Source of the DNA: Telopea speciosissima
Lineage: Eukaryota; Streptophyta; Magnoliopsida; Proteales; Proteaceae
Assembly: GCF_018873765.1 (NCBI RefSeq)
Contig: NC_057925.1
Span: forward strand, 50,976,010-51,040,009
Direction of reading: 5' to 3'
DNA length: 64,000 nt
Position numbers and translations under genes: made by a program. Each line of letters starts with the position of its first letter. Position 1 is the stretch's first letter. The notes below the pieces were generated by a model. It had not been told where the DNA came from. It made no database searches and was given only the letters and a program-made list of their open reading frames with translations. Positions 43,642 through 55,660 of the stretch are shown one piece after another.

Positions 43642-46585
43642 TGTCACGCCCCTATCCCGATGTAAGATATCTTGCCACATAGGGGTATGACTGGGACAAT
43701 TACACATCATCCCAACACCTACTAGGATCGTGGATACAGTGTCCCGAGCCACATTCCACCCTGTCATCACATATTGATAACGGAAAGAAACGTATAAAAA
43801 GAAATAAATTGTTCCAGATACAGAGTTAACGGAAGCGAAATTAACTTAAATCATGTGAAATTATAGAGCATCGGTTCTCTAATGATAACACATATTACAA
43901 TTCTAACATAAGTAACCATTCATTACTCTCCCTATAAATAAATACACGGTTTATACATGATTGTGGAATGAAGACAGAAAATAATAAAATAACAAATAAC
44001 CACCACAAGGGCACCAGTCTTGGTGTACATCTACATCCAAGTCACAGCCTTGGGTTCCACTTGATTCGCATTCAACGGTGCTCATCTAAGTAGTACCTCC
44101 TGCATAACAACTAAAAAGGGGTTGCGCAACGAGGTTAACTATACTAGCTAGTGAGGGAGTAAAGGGGAATGTACATACACCATACAAACAATATCAATCA
44201 GAATGATGGATGCTAATGTTAGATTCATTTTCCACTTAACACACAATTCTATCGATCAAGTATATGCTACTGTGATAACTCGGGAAACACTGAGGGTCAC
44301 TTATCCTATCGCCCCAGTGAGTCCTCAATTATCACGAAAGGACTTGCGCCGATAGAAGCCATCATGACCACCCAGTGGCAAACCCCGATAGCCATCACTA
44401 CCCTTGCCTTGGCCTCTCCCACCTCCACAGACCGCAGGTGCTCAGACTATCCAATACATAAACCCCTGTTGGCAAGGGTCGTAGCATAAGGGAACAAGCA
44501 TCCTAGTCGTAGATATACTATATGCAGGGTCTTATCGTCCCGAGAGGTATTCCGGGTGCATCTACGTCTCATTCCATCTAATACCTGGGTACCAGCACGG
44601 CACGGCACATACAGATCAGGATGACATATAACAGTTTTCATAATTAAATAAATTGGGGTTCCGGTACCGGCACACCCGGCACCGTAGCCCGATACAATGG
44701 TGTGCTATCACATTCACAACAGTTCACAAATGAATAAAATGCAATGTGCACCATACTTATAATTATATACTAGCATGCTTAAGATTTCATATTAATATAT
44801 ATTCAAGCCCAACAAATCACCCAGAACCCACTCACCTAACACGGGACGCCGCCGCGTGTGGTTGATATGAATCTCACTTGGGCTCCCCGCCAACCATCGA
44901 GTTGGGTAGCCTAGGAATACAAAACAATCATTAAAGCATGCATAGAAAGGTCCCATATTAGGCCCATAAGGTTAAAATCAAATTTCAACCAAGACAGCAA
45001 GAGCGGACTCACGGGCAGTCTCAGTAGAGGTGAATCCGCCCCTGACTCCGTTCAGGCCAAAAGGTGAAAACAGAGGTAGCGGACCCATGAGCGGAACTTC
45101 TTGGTTGAATCCGGTCGTTGATCCGTTCAACACCTGAGACACACTTAAAAGGCAGCGGATCGCTGCATCCGTTCGATTTCCTGAGACAGACCCGAGAGCA
45201 ACAGGCTTCGGGCGAAGGCAAATAGAGTGAATCCGTGCCTTCATCCGCTCAGGCCAACACACAGGGTTTATACTGGGCGGACTAACGGGCGGTACCATGA
45301 TAGATGGATCCGATCGTTCATCTGCCGGCAGTCTCTTCCGAGATTACAGAGGGCTTCAGCTCCAGCTTGAAGCTTGGAGCTCCTTAGCACCTCAAGGTCA
45401 TGGAGAGGGTGTCTAAGCCTTCCTAGGGTCACTAGGTCCTAGGCTCACCTCAAGGATCCATGATCCTACAAGGTTTAGGTCTCACATTGGTCCATGGGTT
45501 GGGATTCAAGGTTTAAATCAAGGGTTCATTGGCCATGGCTGTAATTGCAGCACTTAGAGGCCTAGGTCAACATCCATTAGAGCTCCCAACTAGGGCCGAG
45601 CTTCACCTTGAGTCCCAAATGGAACCCTAGGCTAGCCCTAGCTTGAGAGACCATCAAAATTAAAGAGGAATGAGGGAGAGCTAGGTTTGGGGAGCTTACC
45701 TTGGTGAGCTTCCTTCTTCCAGCCACTCTATCCATCTCTTCTCCTCCTCTTTCTCTTCTCCCTTGGATCCGGCCAATTGGGGAAGAGGTGTGGGGATGCC
45801 AGCCACCTTGCCATGGCTTCCATCCTCTTGCCTTCCCCTCCTATTCCTCTTCTACTTCTCCTTCTTCTTCCTTCCTCTTCCTCCTTCTCCTTTCTCTTGT
45901 CTGTTCTCCTCCATGGTTTATAGGGGAGGGGAGAGATAAGTGAATGAGAGGGGTTTAAGTATCCATTTTAGGGGGTAGATGGGCTTTAGGTTGGTGTGTT
46001 TGGTTTAGGTACCCCAAATCACTTAGTAGCCCTAGGTCTTTAAATGGGTTTTAGTTTAGGTCTTAGGGCTTGTTTGGCTTTAGCCATACCCATTAGGTCC
46101 ATTAGGTCATGTTTGGGGTGCACCCTAAGTCCATAGGACTCAATTGTCCACTAGGGTCTGTTTGGCCTAGGCTAGGGTGTATAAACCCTATTGTTCACCT
46201 AGTTAAGCTTTGTGGGCCCCACTTCATGGCCCACTCAACCAAGCAATGGTGAGGACAAGGGTCCATATGGTCCAAAGGTTCAATTAAGATGTCTGGGACA
46301 CAGATATGTGGGTCCCACAGGAAAATAATCCGAAAATACTGATGACAGCACGAGCGGATTCAGCAAGAGTGAGTCCATTCGTAACTCCGGTGCTGCTGTC
46401 ATGGCCCAAACTTTAAGAAAAGTTGTGGGGCTTTGGCCCACATTTCCAAGTCTTCGAGGGAAAACTTTCTATGGTATTTCCAGTTCAAGGTCATCAGTGT
46501 TGACCATAGCCATAAGGCATTACCCATTAGGTAAGGTCTGGATTGCCCCGGGGTACAAGGGGATATTTGGGGTGCGGGTGTAACA
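43642..46585. mobile_element. LTR-like unit, 2.94 kb, probable solo LTR
   Basis: It begins tgtcacgcccctatcccgat and ends gcgggtgtaaca, so it has TG...CA termini. It is flanked by actca at 43637-43641 and 46586-46590, a perfect 5-bp target duplication. No gag or pol reading was recognised inside, so it is best explained as a large solo LTR, probably of a gypsy-type element (family inferred from the ends only). The perfect target duplication suggests it is not very old. It sits immediately left of the copia fossil at 46.59 kb. Confidence 0.7.
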
Positions 46586-46590
46586 ACTCA

Positions 46591-47470
46591 AGTGAATAAT
46601 CTCTTTTGGCATAAGAGAGCCTTGGAAGAGGCTAGCCTAGGATATGTTGGCGTTTGATGTCTTGTATTCCATCACTTGCATAAGTGGGCCGATAACATGT
46701 ATAGGGTTTCACTATAAATTTGTAAAAACAATTTGAGAAGAATACGTGAGGACGAGCAGCTGTAACTCTATTCTCCATTGATAGTGAGACAAATCTCATC
46801 TCACCATGGACGTAAGCAATTTTGTCGAACATTGTAAATCATTGTATTTGATTGTGTGATTGTTTGTTTACGATTTTCAATCTTTTATACATCGTTATAA
46901 GTTTTCATTTTTTCTACAAACTGGCATCAGAGCTTATAGGCTTTCTTTTTTGGGGGGTTTTCTATCAACATTGTGTGATTGTTTTTTTGTGATTTTCATT
47001 TTTTTTCTACATCATTGTAGGTTTTCCTTTTTCTACAAATTGATATTAGAGCCTCTAGTTTTTCAGTTTTTTTGGGTTTTTTATCACAATGGCAAAGAAG
47101 GGATCAAGTGTTAAACATGACATCGAGAAGTTTAATTGGAAGAATAACTTCACCCTCTAACGGCGAAGGATGAAGGATCTTCTGATACAACAGTGTTGGG
47201 CGAAGACTTTGCTGGGGAAGTCAAAGAAACCAAAAAAAGTGAGTGATGAAGACACGGAAGAGATGGAGGAGAAGACGGTAAGCGTTATCCGGTTGAATAT
47301 TTCATATGACACTCTACAATATGTGGTGGATCTCAAATCTACAGTGGAGGTATGGGTGAAACTTGAAAATATTTACACTACGAAGTCAACAAGTCTTTTG
47401 TTCACTGGTGTCAGACAGTGCTACGGTTGACTGTTGGAATGGCCAACAGAAGTGCAACATTGAGGGCTAG
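46591..47470 (+). mobile_element. Ty1/copia element fossil, 5' part only
   Basis: LTR-like sequence (46.59-46.92 kb) is followed by a primer-site-like phrase, tggcatcagagctta (46922), which is typical of the initiator-Met tRNA site of plant copia elements. A related phrase, ttgatattagagcc, follows ~120 bp later in a duplicated leader. A gag reading follows, with MAKKGSSVKHDIEKFNWK and later RLNISYDTLQYVVDL. It is broken and only the 5' portion is present. No right LTR was found. Confidence 0.7.
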
Positions 47471-48449
47471 GTTTTGTATTTTCAATTGCAAATTTTTCTT
47501 GCGTTTTTACATACGGTTTAATGAAGGTTAGGGGTGAGGGTAAAATAGACTTTTTCATTCAACCACTAACAGTAGACTAACACCATCAGATTTCATAAGG
47601 CTTCAAGTAAAAGTTTCAAAAGTTGGGTGTGTCAAGCAATTGGGCCATAGTATAGAGGTGTACAAGTAATTGGTAATGCAAGGCAATATGTTTAAGTGTT
47701 TTTGGTATCCATATGTTATGCCCTTCAATAGTCTGTCCCATTTCTTATAAAACTCTATTTAACCTGAGGCACATCGAGTCATAGAGGAATGAAATACATA
47801 GGCCTATCAAAACTGTTTTTTATATGGGAGAGGGATAGACACACCCCCACCCTGCAGTAAGCTAGCGGACGACACTAATTGGGGAACGGAACCGCACATC
47901 ATACAGTTGAGGCAGGGGAGTCATTCCAAAGTATGGGTGACTTTTCTATGATGAAACTACTTCATTTTTCATGACTAATGAAGTTTTCCTTTCATAATTA
48001 AAAAAACCAAAAAACAAAGAAGTATGTGTTGCTTATGTTTAATCTCAAGGGCAAAAATGGAGTTCTATAATTCATTATTAAGGCGATAGAAATGCTTGGA
48101 AATTACTCCATTATAAAGGAAAGAAGGATTATCTAGTTCATAGTTGATTTTTTGTTTCCACACTCTCATTCATCCATGTTACACACCCTATAGATCATTC
48201 TTTCAAGATTTTTGTTTTATTTTTTTTATTATTAATGTTTTGACAAAATTTATGTGGGGAGTGTACCGATCATGCCTAGACACAGAGGGGACGAAATGAC
48301 CACCCCGTGTCCATAAAAGACAGAAATCTCACCCCATTATGCCATTGCACATGCTCTCATTATGCCCATGCGCGCACAGGGACCACACAACCCCCCCCCC
48401 CCCCCAACACCACACACCACAGAAAAGGCAGATCCATGTTTTTAAAATA
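47471..48449. other. Spacer upstream of cyanase copy 4
   Basis: No gene was recognised. The stretches at 47.83-47.95 and 48.25-48.38 kb carry cacacccccaccctgcagta and gacgaaatgaccaccccgtg, related in style to the atgaccacc foldbacks but without clear arms. A C run of ~16 lies at 48390-48405. Confidence 0.4.
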
Positions 48450-48644
48450 GTCCCTTGGGGAGTTTGTTTGGCTATTTCCACAACTGATGCCCCCAAAAAA
48501 ATAAATAAATAAAACCGTAGAAATAACCATATAAATTGCAGTGGAAGAGCGAGACTAGAGAGCAATTCACAGAATTGAATTGAAGCAATTTTGTTACTAA
48601 AAGCCGCCGAAAGAGAAAACAGAGTTATATTTGTGTAGCCAATA

Positions 48645-49882
48645 ATGGAGAGCAAAGCAAACGTGGTGAACCGTCTTCTAGCTGTGAAACAGAAGTCCGG
48701 TAAGACTTACAGTGAGATTGCAGAGGAGACAGGACTGACCAATGTATACGTAGGTCAGCTATTGCGGAAGCAGGCCCAACTCAAGCCCTCCACTGTCCCT
48801 AAACTTAGGGCTTCACTTCCGGACCTCACCGACGACCTTATCCAGGAGATGATGTCTCATCCTATGAGGTCTTACGATCCTGAAATTATCAGAGAACCTT
48901 CTATTTATAGGTGGGTTATCTTCTACACTATTTTTTTGTAACTTTGATTCTCTATGGGTCACGAGATAGGGATTTAATGTTTGTACTGGTTTATGCTTTC
49001 TAGACCAATTCAAATCACCCCTTTGATTAGGCAGAGAAGAGATTCTAACATATTTTTCTAATTATATATATATATAGATTCAATGAAGCTGTTATGCATT
49101 TCGGTGAGAGCATTAAGGACATCATCAATGAGGACTTTGGTGATGGCATGTAAGTCCTATTATCTTTCTTCCTCCAAATTTTTTTTTTTTTTTTTTTTGG
49201 GGGGGGGGGGGGGGGGGGAGAGGGGATCCGGGTCCTCTACTTATGAGCTGCCCCTACTGCCATGCAACCCAGACACAGTAAGGCAGTAAAGACCGCCTTA
49301 CTCCCCGGTGAAACTACATTGACGGATAAGTTTTCATTTGATGATTGCACAACTTTTCCTGGATACATTGAGGTTCATCTTATTGAAGGTTTTTTTTTTT
49401 TTTTTTGTTCATTTTGGAATTAGTATGTCAGCTATAGACTTCTACTGCTCCGTAGACAAAATTAAAGGTGTTGATGGAAAGGATCGTGTTGTTGTGACAT
49501 TTGATGGGAAGTATTTGCCACATTCTGAGATGGTCAGTAATTCTGTTCTCCTTGCTCTCGTAAATTTTTTTGGAAAAAATTTTTACAAGTGGTATCTATT
49601 TGAGGGATAGGGTTCTCCGCCATGCCAATGTGAAAAAGAATCTATATACCACACTAATAGTGATGAGACATACATGGTCAGAGTAATAGAGAGAAAATAA
49701 TAAAAAATTCCATGTGAGATAAATAGCTTTGGCATCGTGGAAGAGTTTTTCCCTTGACTTAATTAGATGATCAATCAACTATTGTAATCTTTTACTAACA
49801 TTTAAAGATGATGCTTGTTATTGTTGTTGCTTTTCAGATGTCCGAGAATATGGTGTCAAGGATAAGGCTGCAACAAAGCTAA
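48645..49882 (+). CDS. CYN: Cyanase (cyanate hydratase) copy 4, four exons
   Basis: Exons on the plus strand are 48645-48910, 49078-49149, 49424-49532 and 49838-49882, with GT-AG introns, giving 163 aa. It starts [20 protein letters not shown]. Exon 2 reads [15 protein letters not shown] and INEDFGDG, exon 3 [20 protein letters not shown], and the end is [13 protein letters not shown]. Arg89 (split by intron 1), Glu92 and Ser115 are present. It is the most compact copy (1.24 kb), and its intron 2 carries a T/G run and a GC-richer insert at 49.18-49.32 kb. It is the only copy on the plus strand, head to head with copy 3. Its 3' flank is also conserved with that of copy 3. Confidence 0.92.
49182..49322. 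repeat. Poly-T/poly-G run plus GC-richer insert in cyanase copy 4 intron 2
   Basis: About 20 T and then ~20 G precede gagaggggatccgggtcctc, atgcaacccagacacag and ttactccccggtgaaactac. Copies 1-3 have no such block at this place, so it is an insertion in copy 4. Its class is not recognised; a reversed SINE-like element ending in an A/C tail is one possibility. Confidence 0.5.
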
Positions 49883-50268
49883 TGAAACCCTTCTTTTTGA
49901 GGCCTACTAAGGCATTTGCTTCTTCCTTGTTACTTCAGTTTTCTGTTTGGTCTCTTTTGATGAATAAAGCTCATTCTACCTTTACACAATAATTGTATTA
50001 TTTTTTTTTCTCTCCTTTAGTTGAATAAAGGCCATTAATCTCATCTACACTTCTATGAAATTATACCAAAAAGGAGTCTTACTCTTGCAGTTATGCTAAT
50101 ATATACTTCATTTCGTCTTCAGACCAGAATTGAATGTGGGCATTGAATCATCTCTTGCAATTATGTTAACCCTTTTCCATTTCTTGAAACAAAGAAATGA
50201 ATATTGTAGGGTAATTTTTTAGATTTCCTGAGTTGAGGTGAGAAATTAAAATGAACTACCATCTGCCT
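49883..50268 (+). terminator. 3' flank of cyanase copy 4 (probable 3' UTR)
   Basis: Contains gatgaataaagctcatt and gttgaataaaggccattaat, both with the aataaa polyadenylation signal, at about 49960 and 50023. The same two signals, inverted, follow copies 1 and 2 (gagctttattcatc and cctttattcaac), and related ones follow copy 3. Conservation over all four copies supports use as 3'-end signals. Confidence 0.55.
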
Positions 50269-50537
50269 AGGGATGTAAACAGATTGGATTCGGTTCGAAT
50301 AGTGCTATATCTGCATCCGTATCCAATTAGCTTTCAGACGAATTCAAATAGTGCTAAACGGATACGGACACGAATACGAATCGGATATTTTATCCTTTTA
50401 CATGTAAATATAGCTTTTTGGATAGCTATAGTCTATCCATATCCGCATCCGTTTAGCTTTCGGACGGATTCGGATAGTGCTAAACGGATATGAACACGAA
50501 TACGGAAATGGATTTCAACTATTCATTTACATCCCTA
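50269..50537. mobile_element. hAT-like MITE with imperfect 8-bp target duplication
   Basis: Ends are tagggatgtaaac and tttacatcccta, inverted to each other. The flanks catctgcc and tatctggc agree at 6 of 8. The interior holds two inverted or repeated blocks with atagtgctaaacggatac. The equivalent place by cyanase copy 3 (about 39.07 kb, inverted) has no insert. Confidence 0.75.
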
Positions 50538-52270
50538 TATCTGGCATAGTGATTTTCGACAAGGAATATTTTTGGTGGTGAGGGGGGAGGAGGCGGGGAA
50601 TAAAAATAGGGCATTTCAATCTAACATATTTTGTAATAATAGCTTGAGCTTTCAAAAGATTAAATTATGAACTACATACGTTAACTAATCCATCACCAAG
50701 TTAGCATTGTAAAAGATTTAAAGGGTGTTTTGACAACTATAAAGCTCCACTGCATTTGCCATTACAAATTTACAACCTTGAAATATCTTTCTATCTTTTT
50801 TCTCTACCGCATCTTGCAAGTTGTAGACACTTTCCATATATTTATGTGATGTTGTTTGCTTCATTGAATGGAAAATAAAAGTTTAATAAATTAACAAAGT
50901 GGAGGAACATTTCTCCTTTCCTTTCTCCCTTGATCCTTGCCTCTCCATTCTCAATCCTTGACTTGAATTTGACATTCTCTAGCAATCTCTTAATGTATGA
51001 AGAGTTGAAATCCAGTATGATCAATTTTTGTTTGCCACTAAAATGAATAGTTTAATCTTTGCTTTGCATGGCACTTATGCCCAAACTCACCAACTAAAAT
51101 GGCATTCCCTTGTGAGGTTGAATTTGTATGCAGAGTCTACTGTAAAATGCACTATTGTCATAGTAATTTTCTAAATTCTTATGGCATGGGAAGAAATAAC
51201 AATTGTGAAGTATATAACATTATCGAACTGAAAAAGATTGACAAAAGTCATTTGTTGTTATTAATTGGTTTAAAATGTACGATAAAAATGAATATCACTG
51301 AAGGATGATATTTTTGTAATTATTGAATGTTATGAACTTGCCATGTGGCCAGTATAGTTGAAATAATAGTAATTTTATGAAAATCCAACTTAGATCCCAT
51401 GTCGGTGGCATAATTGATTTAATATGTACTAGTCAGGAGGGCTCAGTCTATTCTGGGTAGGACTGTCTGGCCCAACTCCGACCCCTGTTTCTCTGTCACT
51501 GTTTCTCTGTCACTCCAGTTATGAGAGACAGTTTTGTAACCCGACTTTTTTCTCTATAAAATTATCTTTTTCTACCCAAAAAAAAAACAAGAAAATGAAC
51601 ATTATAGAACTAAGAAGACAAGACCTCCTTCCCTCTTACCCAAAAGATGGACGAAATTCTCCCGCTCTCCTTGTGGCTTCTCAAATTGTCACGCGGCTAG
51701 TATAGTTGTCTTAACATCAATTTTGTGATGCACTTTGGAAATCCGACTTAGATCCCAGATAGAAACCCCTTATATGGGTGCTCTTGCTGACGGGCATTTT
51801 TGTTAGTGTGAGGGTGTAATGGTATTTATATAATTATTGTTTGTAGTGGTAAGAAATGAATCTGTTAAAAAGTCTATCAAATGTTATTTCTGTTTTTTTT
51901 TTTTTTTTTTTTTTTGTTCTTGGAACAACTTTTACCAAAGAATAATCTTCAGCTAAAACACATTATGACGGAACAGGAGTGCAGCCGAACAGACCCTTAT
52001 CAAACACAATTCCATTCCCATTTTGTTTCCACAGAACACATGAACATCATAAATCACTCCCATGGAGTGCAACCAAACAAATAATTAGTGTCGTTTGAAA
52101 ACATTAGGCAGAAGTGATTCTTGTGATTTTTTATTCTGCGGGGACATTTTGAGTGATTCTGGGTTGATTTTATGTGCACATGTAACGAACAAAAACCGAA
52201 AATAGTATTTAAAAAATTCAAAATAAATAAACTCAGATCCTTTTTCTCGGAAACCTAATACTTCAGATTT
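50538..52270. other. Spacer, no gene seen
   Basis: The first ~200 bp is still paralogous to the 3' flank of cyanase copy 3 (ggaatattttt, gcatttcaatctaa). The rest has no recognisable gene. A T run of ~23 lies at 51893-51915. Two phrases, aatccaacttagatcccatg and aatccgacttagatcccaga, are repeated ~360 bp apart. Confidence 0.4.
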
Positions 52271-52410
52271 TTATCCTCTCAGGTTTCCTATCTGGTACAG
52301 TTCGTCTGGCTCCACTCATAGGGGGTAAAAATGACCACCTTACTCCCTGCCCAAACACTGCTTGGGTGGGTCCAACCTGTACCAAATAGAGAACCTAAGA
52401 GGATAATTTT
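52271..52410. mobile_element. Foldback MITE, atgaccacc family, member 4
   Basis: The left arm has ttatcctctcaggtttccta and the right arm agagaacctaagaggataat, which are complementary. The centre reads aaaatgaccaccttactccc. It is followed ~320 bp downstream by a second ctgcttgggtgggtccaa, which is part of this element's centre. Confidence 0.7.
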
Positions 52411-52729
52411 CCTCAATACTTCTGCTTCTCTCACATCCACTCCCATCAATGACCAACCCCTTCTCAATGCCAAGCCAAGTTCAATACCGAAGGTCAGGAT
52501 ATAATTCTCGAGCCATCCAATTTACACTGGAGGTATGACGGGCACTCTATCCTGATAGAAAGTGAAGGTGTAAGCGTCCATTTTACCCTGCTAGTGTGCA
52601 CATCGAGTTTGGTTCCACTACATGCACATACATGAGGCAACCACATGTCCTATTACGGGAGAGATATTTATGAAAATAAAATAAACAGGTGATTTTCTTG
52701 TTTCGGATTTCGTTGAAAATAAAATATAC

Positions 52730-54018
52730 TGCTTGGGTGGGTCCAAACATGGTTGCTCTACTTATTGTTGGTTTGATCCTTGGATTCCAATAGGCACAGG
52801 TATTACCATTTCCCCTTCTTGTTTGATTCCTAACAATTCTTATCCTCTTGTTTCGGATTTCGTTGATAGAATCCAGTGGAATACTAACAGGCTTCATGAA
52901 TGCTTTGGTTTATCTGTTAGTCATACCATTCAGAGCCTCAGAGGCTACCACTTTCTTTAGATGCTGATACCTGGACTTCCTCTCTTACACGCAATGGCAA
53001 ATTTTCTATTAAATTGGCTGCCAATTACATATCCAATTTCCCTTCTTAGCAGCCTCAGATTACTAAATGGTGGAAGTTTTTTTGGAAATTTAAGCTACAT
53101 TTGCGGTTTAAAGTTTTTTTTTTGGCATCTCTTGAATGCAGGGCTCCCTGTCAGGGCAATCTTTGCTAAATGGATCAATATAGACCCATCTTGTGTTCTT
53201 TGTGGCAATTGTGATGAATCGATCTGGCATTTATTCCTTGCATGTGATTGGTCTAAACGTATTGGGGCTTCTGGTCCGCTTGGACTAAGAACTGAGCACC
53301 TCTCAAACTCATCCTTCCTCAATCTCTACACCTCTCTTCATGCGTCGTTGGCCATGGACAAGCACTCTCGCATTTGGTGTTTTTTCTATGTTTGTTATTA
53401 CTTGCTATTTCCTCTAGTATGTAAGAAACAAGGTTCTTATGAAGGCTGCCAAGGCAGACCTCTGGGTGTTATGAACATTATTATTAAGTGGGCTTCTGAT
53501 CTCAGGATCTGGCCCCCTTCTTTCTCTACATCTGTCTTATTTTCCAGTTATTTTAATCCACTAACTTTGTGGTATCCTACTAGCACTATGACCCAAATGA
53601 CTGGTTTAATGGTCGCATGCCTCTATGAACCCGAACTTAATTTAGCAAAGTGGACATTTAACCTTTTGATAGATAGCAACAATTTTGTCACCAATGCAAG
53701 TTGTCTCAATGTACAGGACTCAACTACTGCAGCTCTTTATGGGTTACTACAGAGCTGGAAGAAATCTAAATAGGAGGGAATTATCGTTCATCATGTGTGG
53801 TTGCAAGACAAGGATCTGTTTTCGTGGCTCAACAATCCAGATGATGCCAACATCTCGTGGCATTCCTTACCTCTTTATTGGCAAATAGCTGAACTCTCAC
53901 ATAACTTTATGAACATTACTGTTCACTACTTACCAGAGAAGGAGATATCTCCTCCTTTTCCACCACATAATTTTCGTTTTTTATATAGATTTTTATTTTC
54001 ATCAACAAAAAAAAAAAC
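52730..54018 (+). mobile_element. 5'-truncated LINE fragment (ORF2 3' part)
   Basis: The plus-strand readings in two frames give STYCWFDPWIPIGTG, then KWWKFFWKFKLHLRFKVFFW and the zf-RVT box KWINIDPSCVLCGN with ESIWHLFLACDWSKR. A divergent RNase H-like part follows (FVTNASCLNVQDSTTAALYG). It ends in aaaaaaaaaaaac at about 54007-54018, a poly-A tail. Frame changes and stops show decay. At the 5' junction the 20-mer cttgtttcggatttcgttga occurs at both ~52698 and ~52849. No target duplication was identified. Confidence 0.75.
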
Positions 54019-54189
54019 ATGTGATTGGCTCTAAGATGTACATTCACCTACATGTACGTGCAAATGATCCATGTTCAAATCTCGTAGCCTTTTCTGTCCA
54101 TTCCTGGCTTCTCTTGAATGGGCAAAATATGCCCACCAACACTTACACTTCCCTCTTCAACTAGCCTTTCCCGGTCAACTATGGAAAAC

Positions 54190-54334
54190 CAGAAATTTGC
54201 CCCCTCCAGATCCCCCAGTGCCTCTAATAAGGGGGTGCAATGACCACCCTACCCCTGCCTGAACACACTGGCCGGGTAGGATTCTCCCCCACCCTTATTA
54301 CAGGCACTGGGGGAATTGGAGAAGATAATTTTCC
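54190..54334. mobile_element. Foldback MITE, atgaccacc family, member 5
   Basis: The left arm has tcccccagtgcctctaataa and the right arm ttattacaggcactggggga, a near-perfect inverted pair. The centre reads gcaatgaccaccctacccct. Confidence 0.8.
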
Positions 54335-55660
54335 GAGAAAACCTACCCAATTCAGTTGCTGATTTTTGAGTCGCCTGTCTCTACTTCAAGCGCTCTTATG
54401 GGTCGTTTTACTGGTTCAGATTTCACATGCTCTTTAGCTTGTACGAGGGGCACTTTATCCTGACTGAAAGTGAAGGCATACCAAATTCAGAGTTCAATCA
54501 AAGAGGAGATAAGCATTGTGCTAACCCCTGTGCTTGCCTTGGTTCTAGAACCAAAGCTGGGAGATGAGAATGACTGAGGGAGAACAGAGAGAGAGAGTTT
54601 TAACACTTCCGTTCCATGTCACCAAGTTTTAAAATACAGAATTGGTACCTGCACGGATTAAAATCAGCTGGAATTTATCCCAAAAACCCTAGAATCGGCC
54701 TTTGGATCCAAAACCCCAAAACACATCAATTCTAGGATTTTTTTTATGTGAATCAACAGTATGAGATCAGCGAGTCAAGATCAGTCATGGCCAGTTCCAA
54801 TCCAAATCGGCTAATTCACCAAACCGATTCCCCCTTCCCAATTCTTGAAACAATGCATATTACCAAACATGTTTCCACTCCAACACAAGTGCTCACCATG
54901 AAGCAAATCACAAAAAATGGCTTCTTGCTCAGAAATGCGCCCCCCCCCCCCCCCAACTAAAATGAAAATCTTGTCAAACGAGGCTTTTAATGCTCAGGAA
55001 ATGCATCAACCAAGCCAAGCTTAACTAGGAGGTCCTGCTACAGAACCTGCATCATTTTTCTAATTATGTTGATGATTTGTCAAGGTCACAACTCATCAAG
55101 CCAACTTGGTGGGCTCACAAATTATATTGTAAGAAGAGTTAGCCCAAGCCCCAGGCATTTTCTCCACTGCATCAATAGAATTGAAGGGCGACAGGGGTAC
55201 CTATTCCGGTGCACAAGAGTGGGCAGCTTAAAGACAGTACATCCAGGAATTTACTGACGGCTCACAGAGCCATTAGTATTAGAGTAAAAAAAGAGGGGGT
55301 GGGGGAAGGAAGTAAACGAAGAGATGACATACAGTTACTCATCATCAAAAGCAGGTAACTGGTTTTAGATTAAAAAATGTATTTTATTAGACAACGGAAA
55401 AAGAAATGGCATTTCATGAAGAGAGGATCTGAATACAAATGATCAAGGTATCTTTCCTTCCACCAAAAATCCAATAAAGTGAACATCTAAGGAGAAGAAA
55501 AAACCCAACGGAAAAGGACCAAAGATGTAACCATCGTACCCAGAATAATATGTGCCCATGAAGCTATTATGCCTGCTCAAACTTCACACAATGGACACGA
55601 TGAAAGAAAAATGCAACAAGACTAATAGAACAGCTTTCCTTACAAAAAGAAAAAAAAAAT
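54335..55660. other. Spacer, no gene seen
   Basis: Only short open frames. A C run lies at 54938-54954. Nothing else was recognised. Confidence 0.4.

Noticed and set aside
44978-45298. 106-codon minus-strand frame inside the LTR-like unit
   Set aside because: No domain recognised; composition follows the repeat's own word structure.
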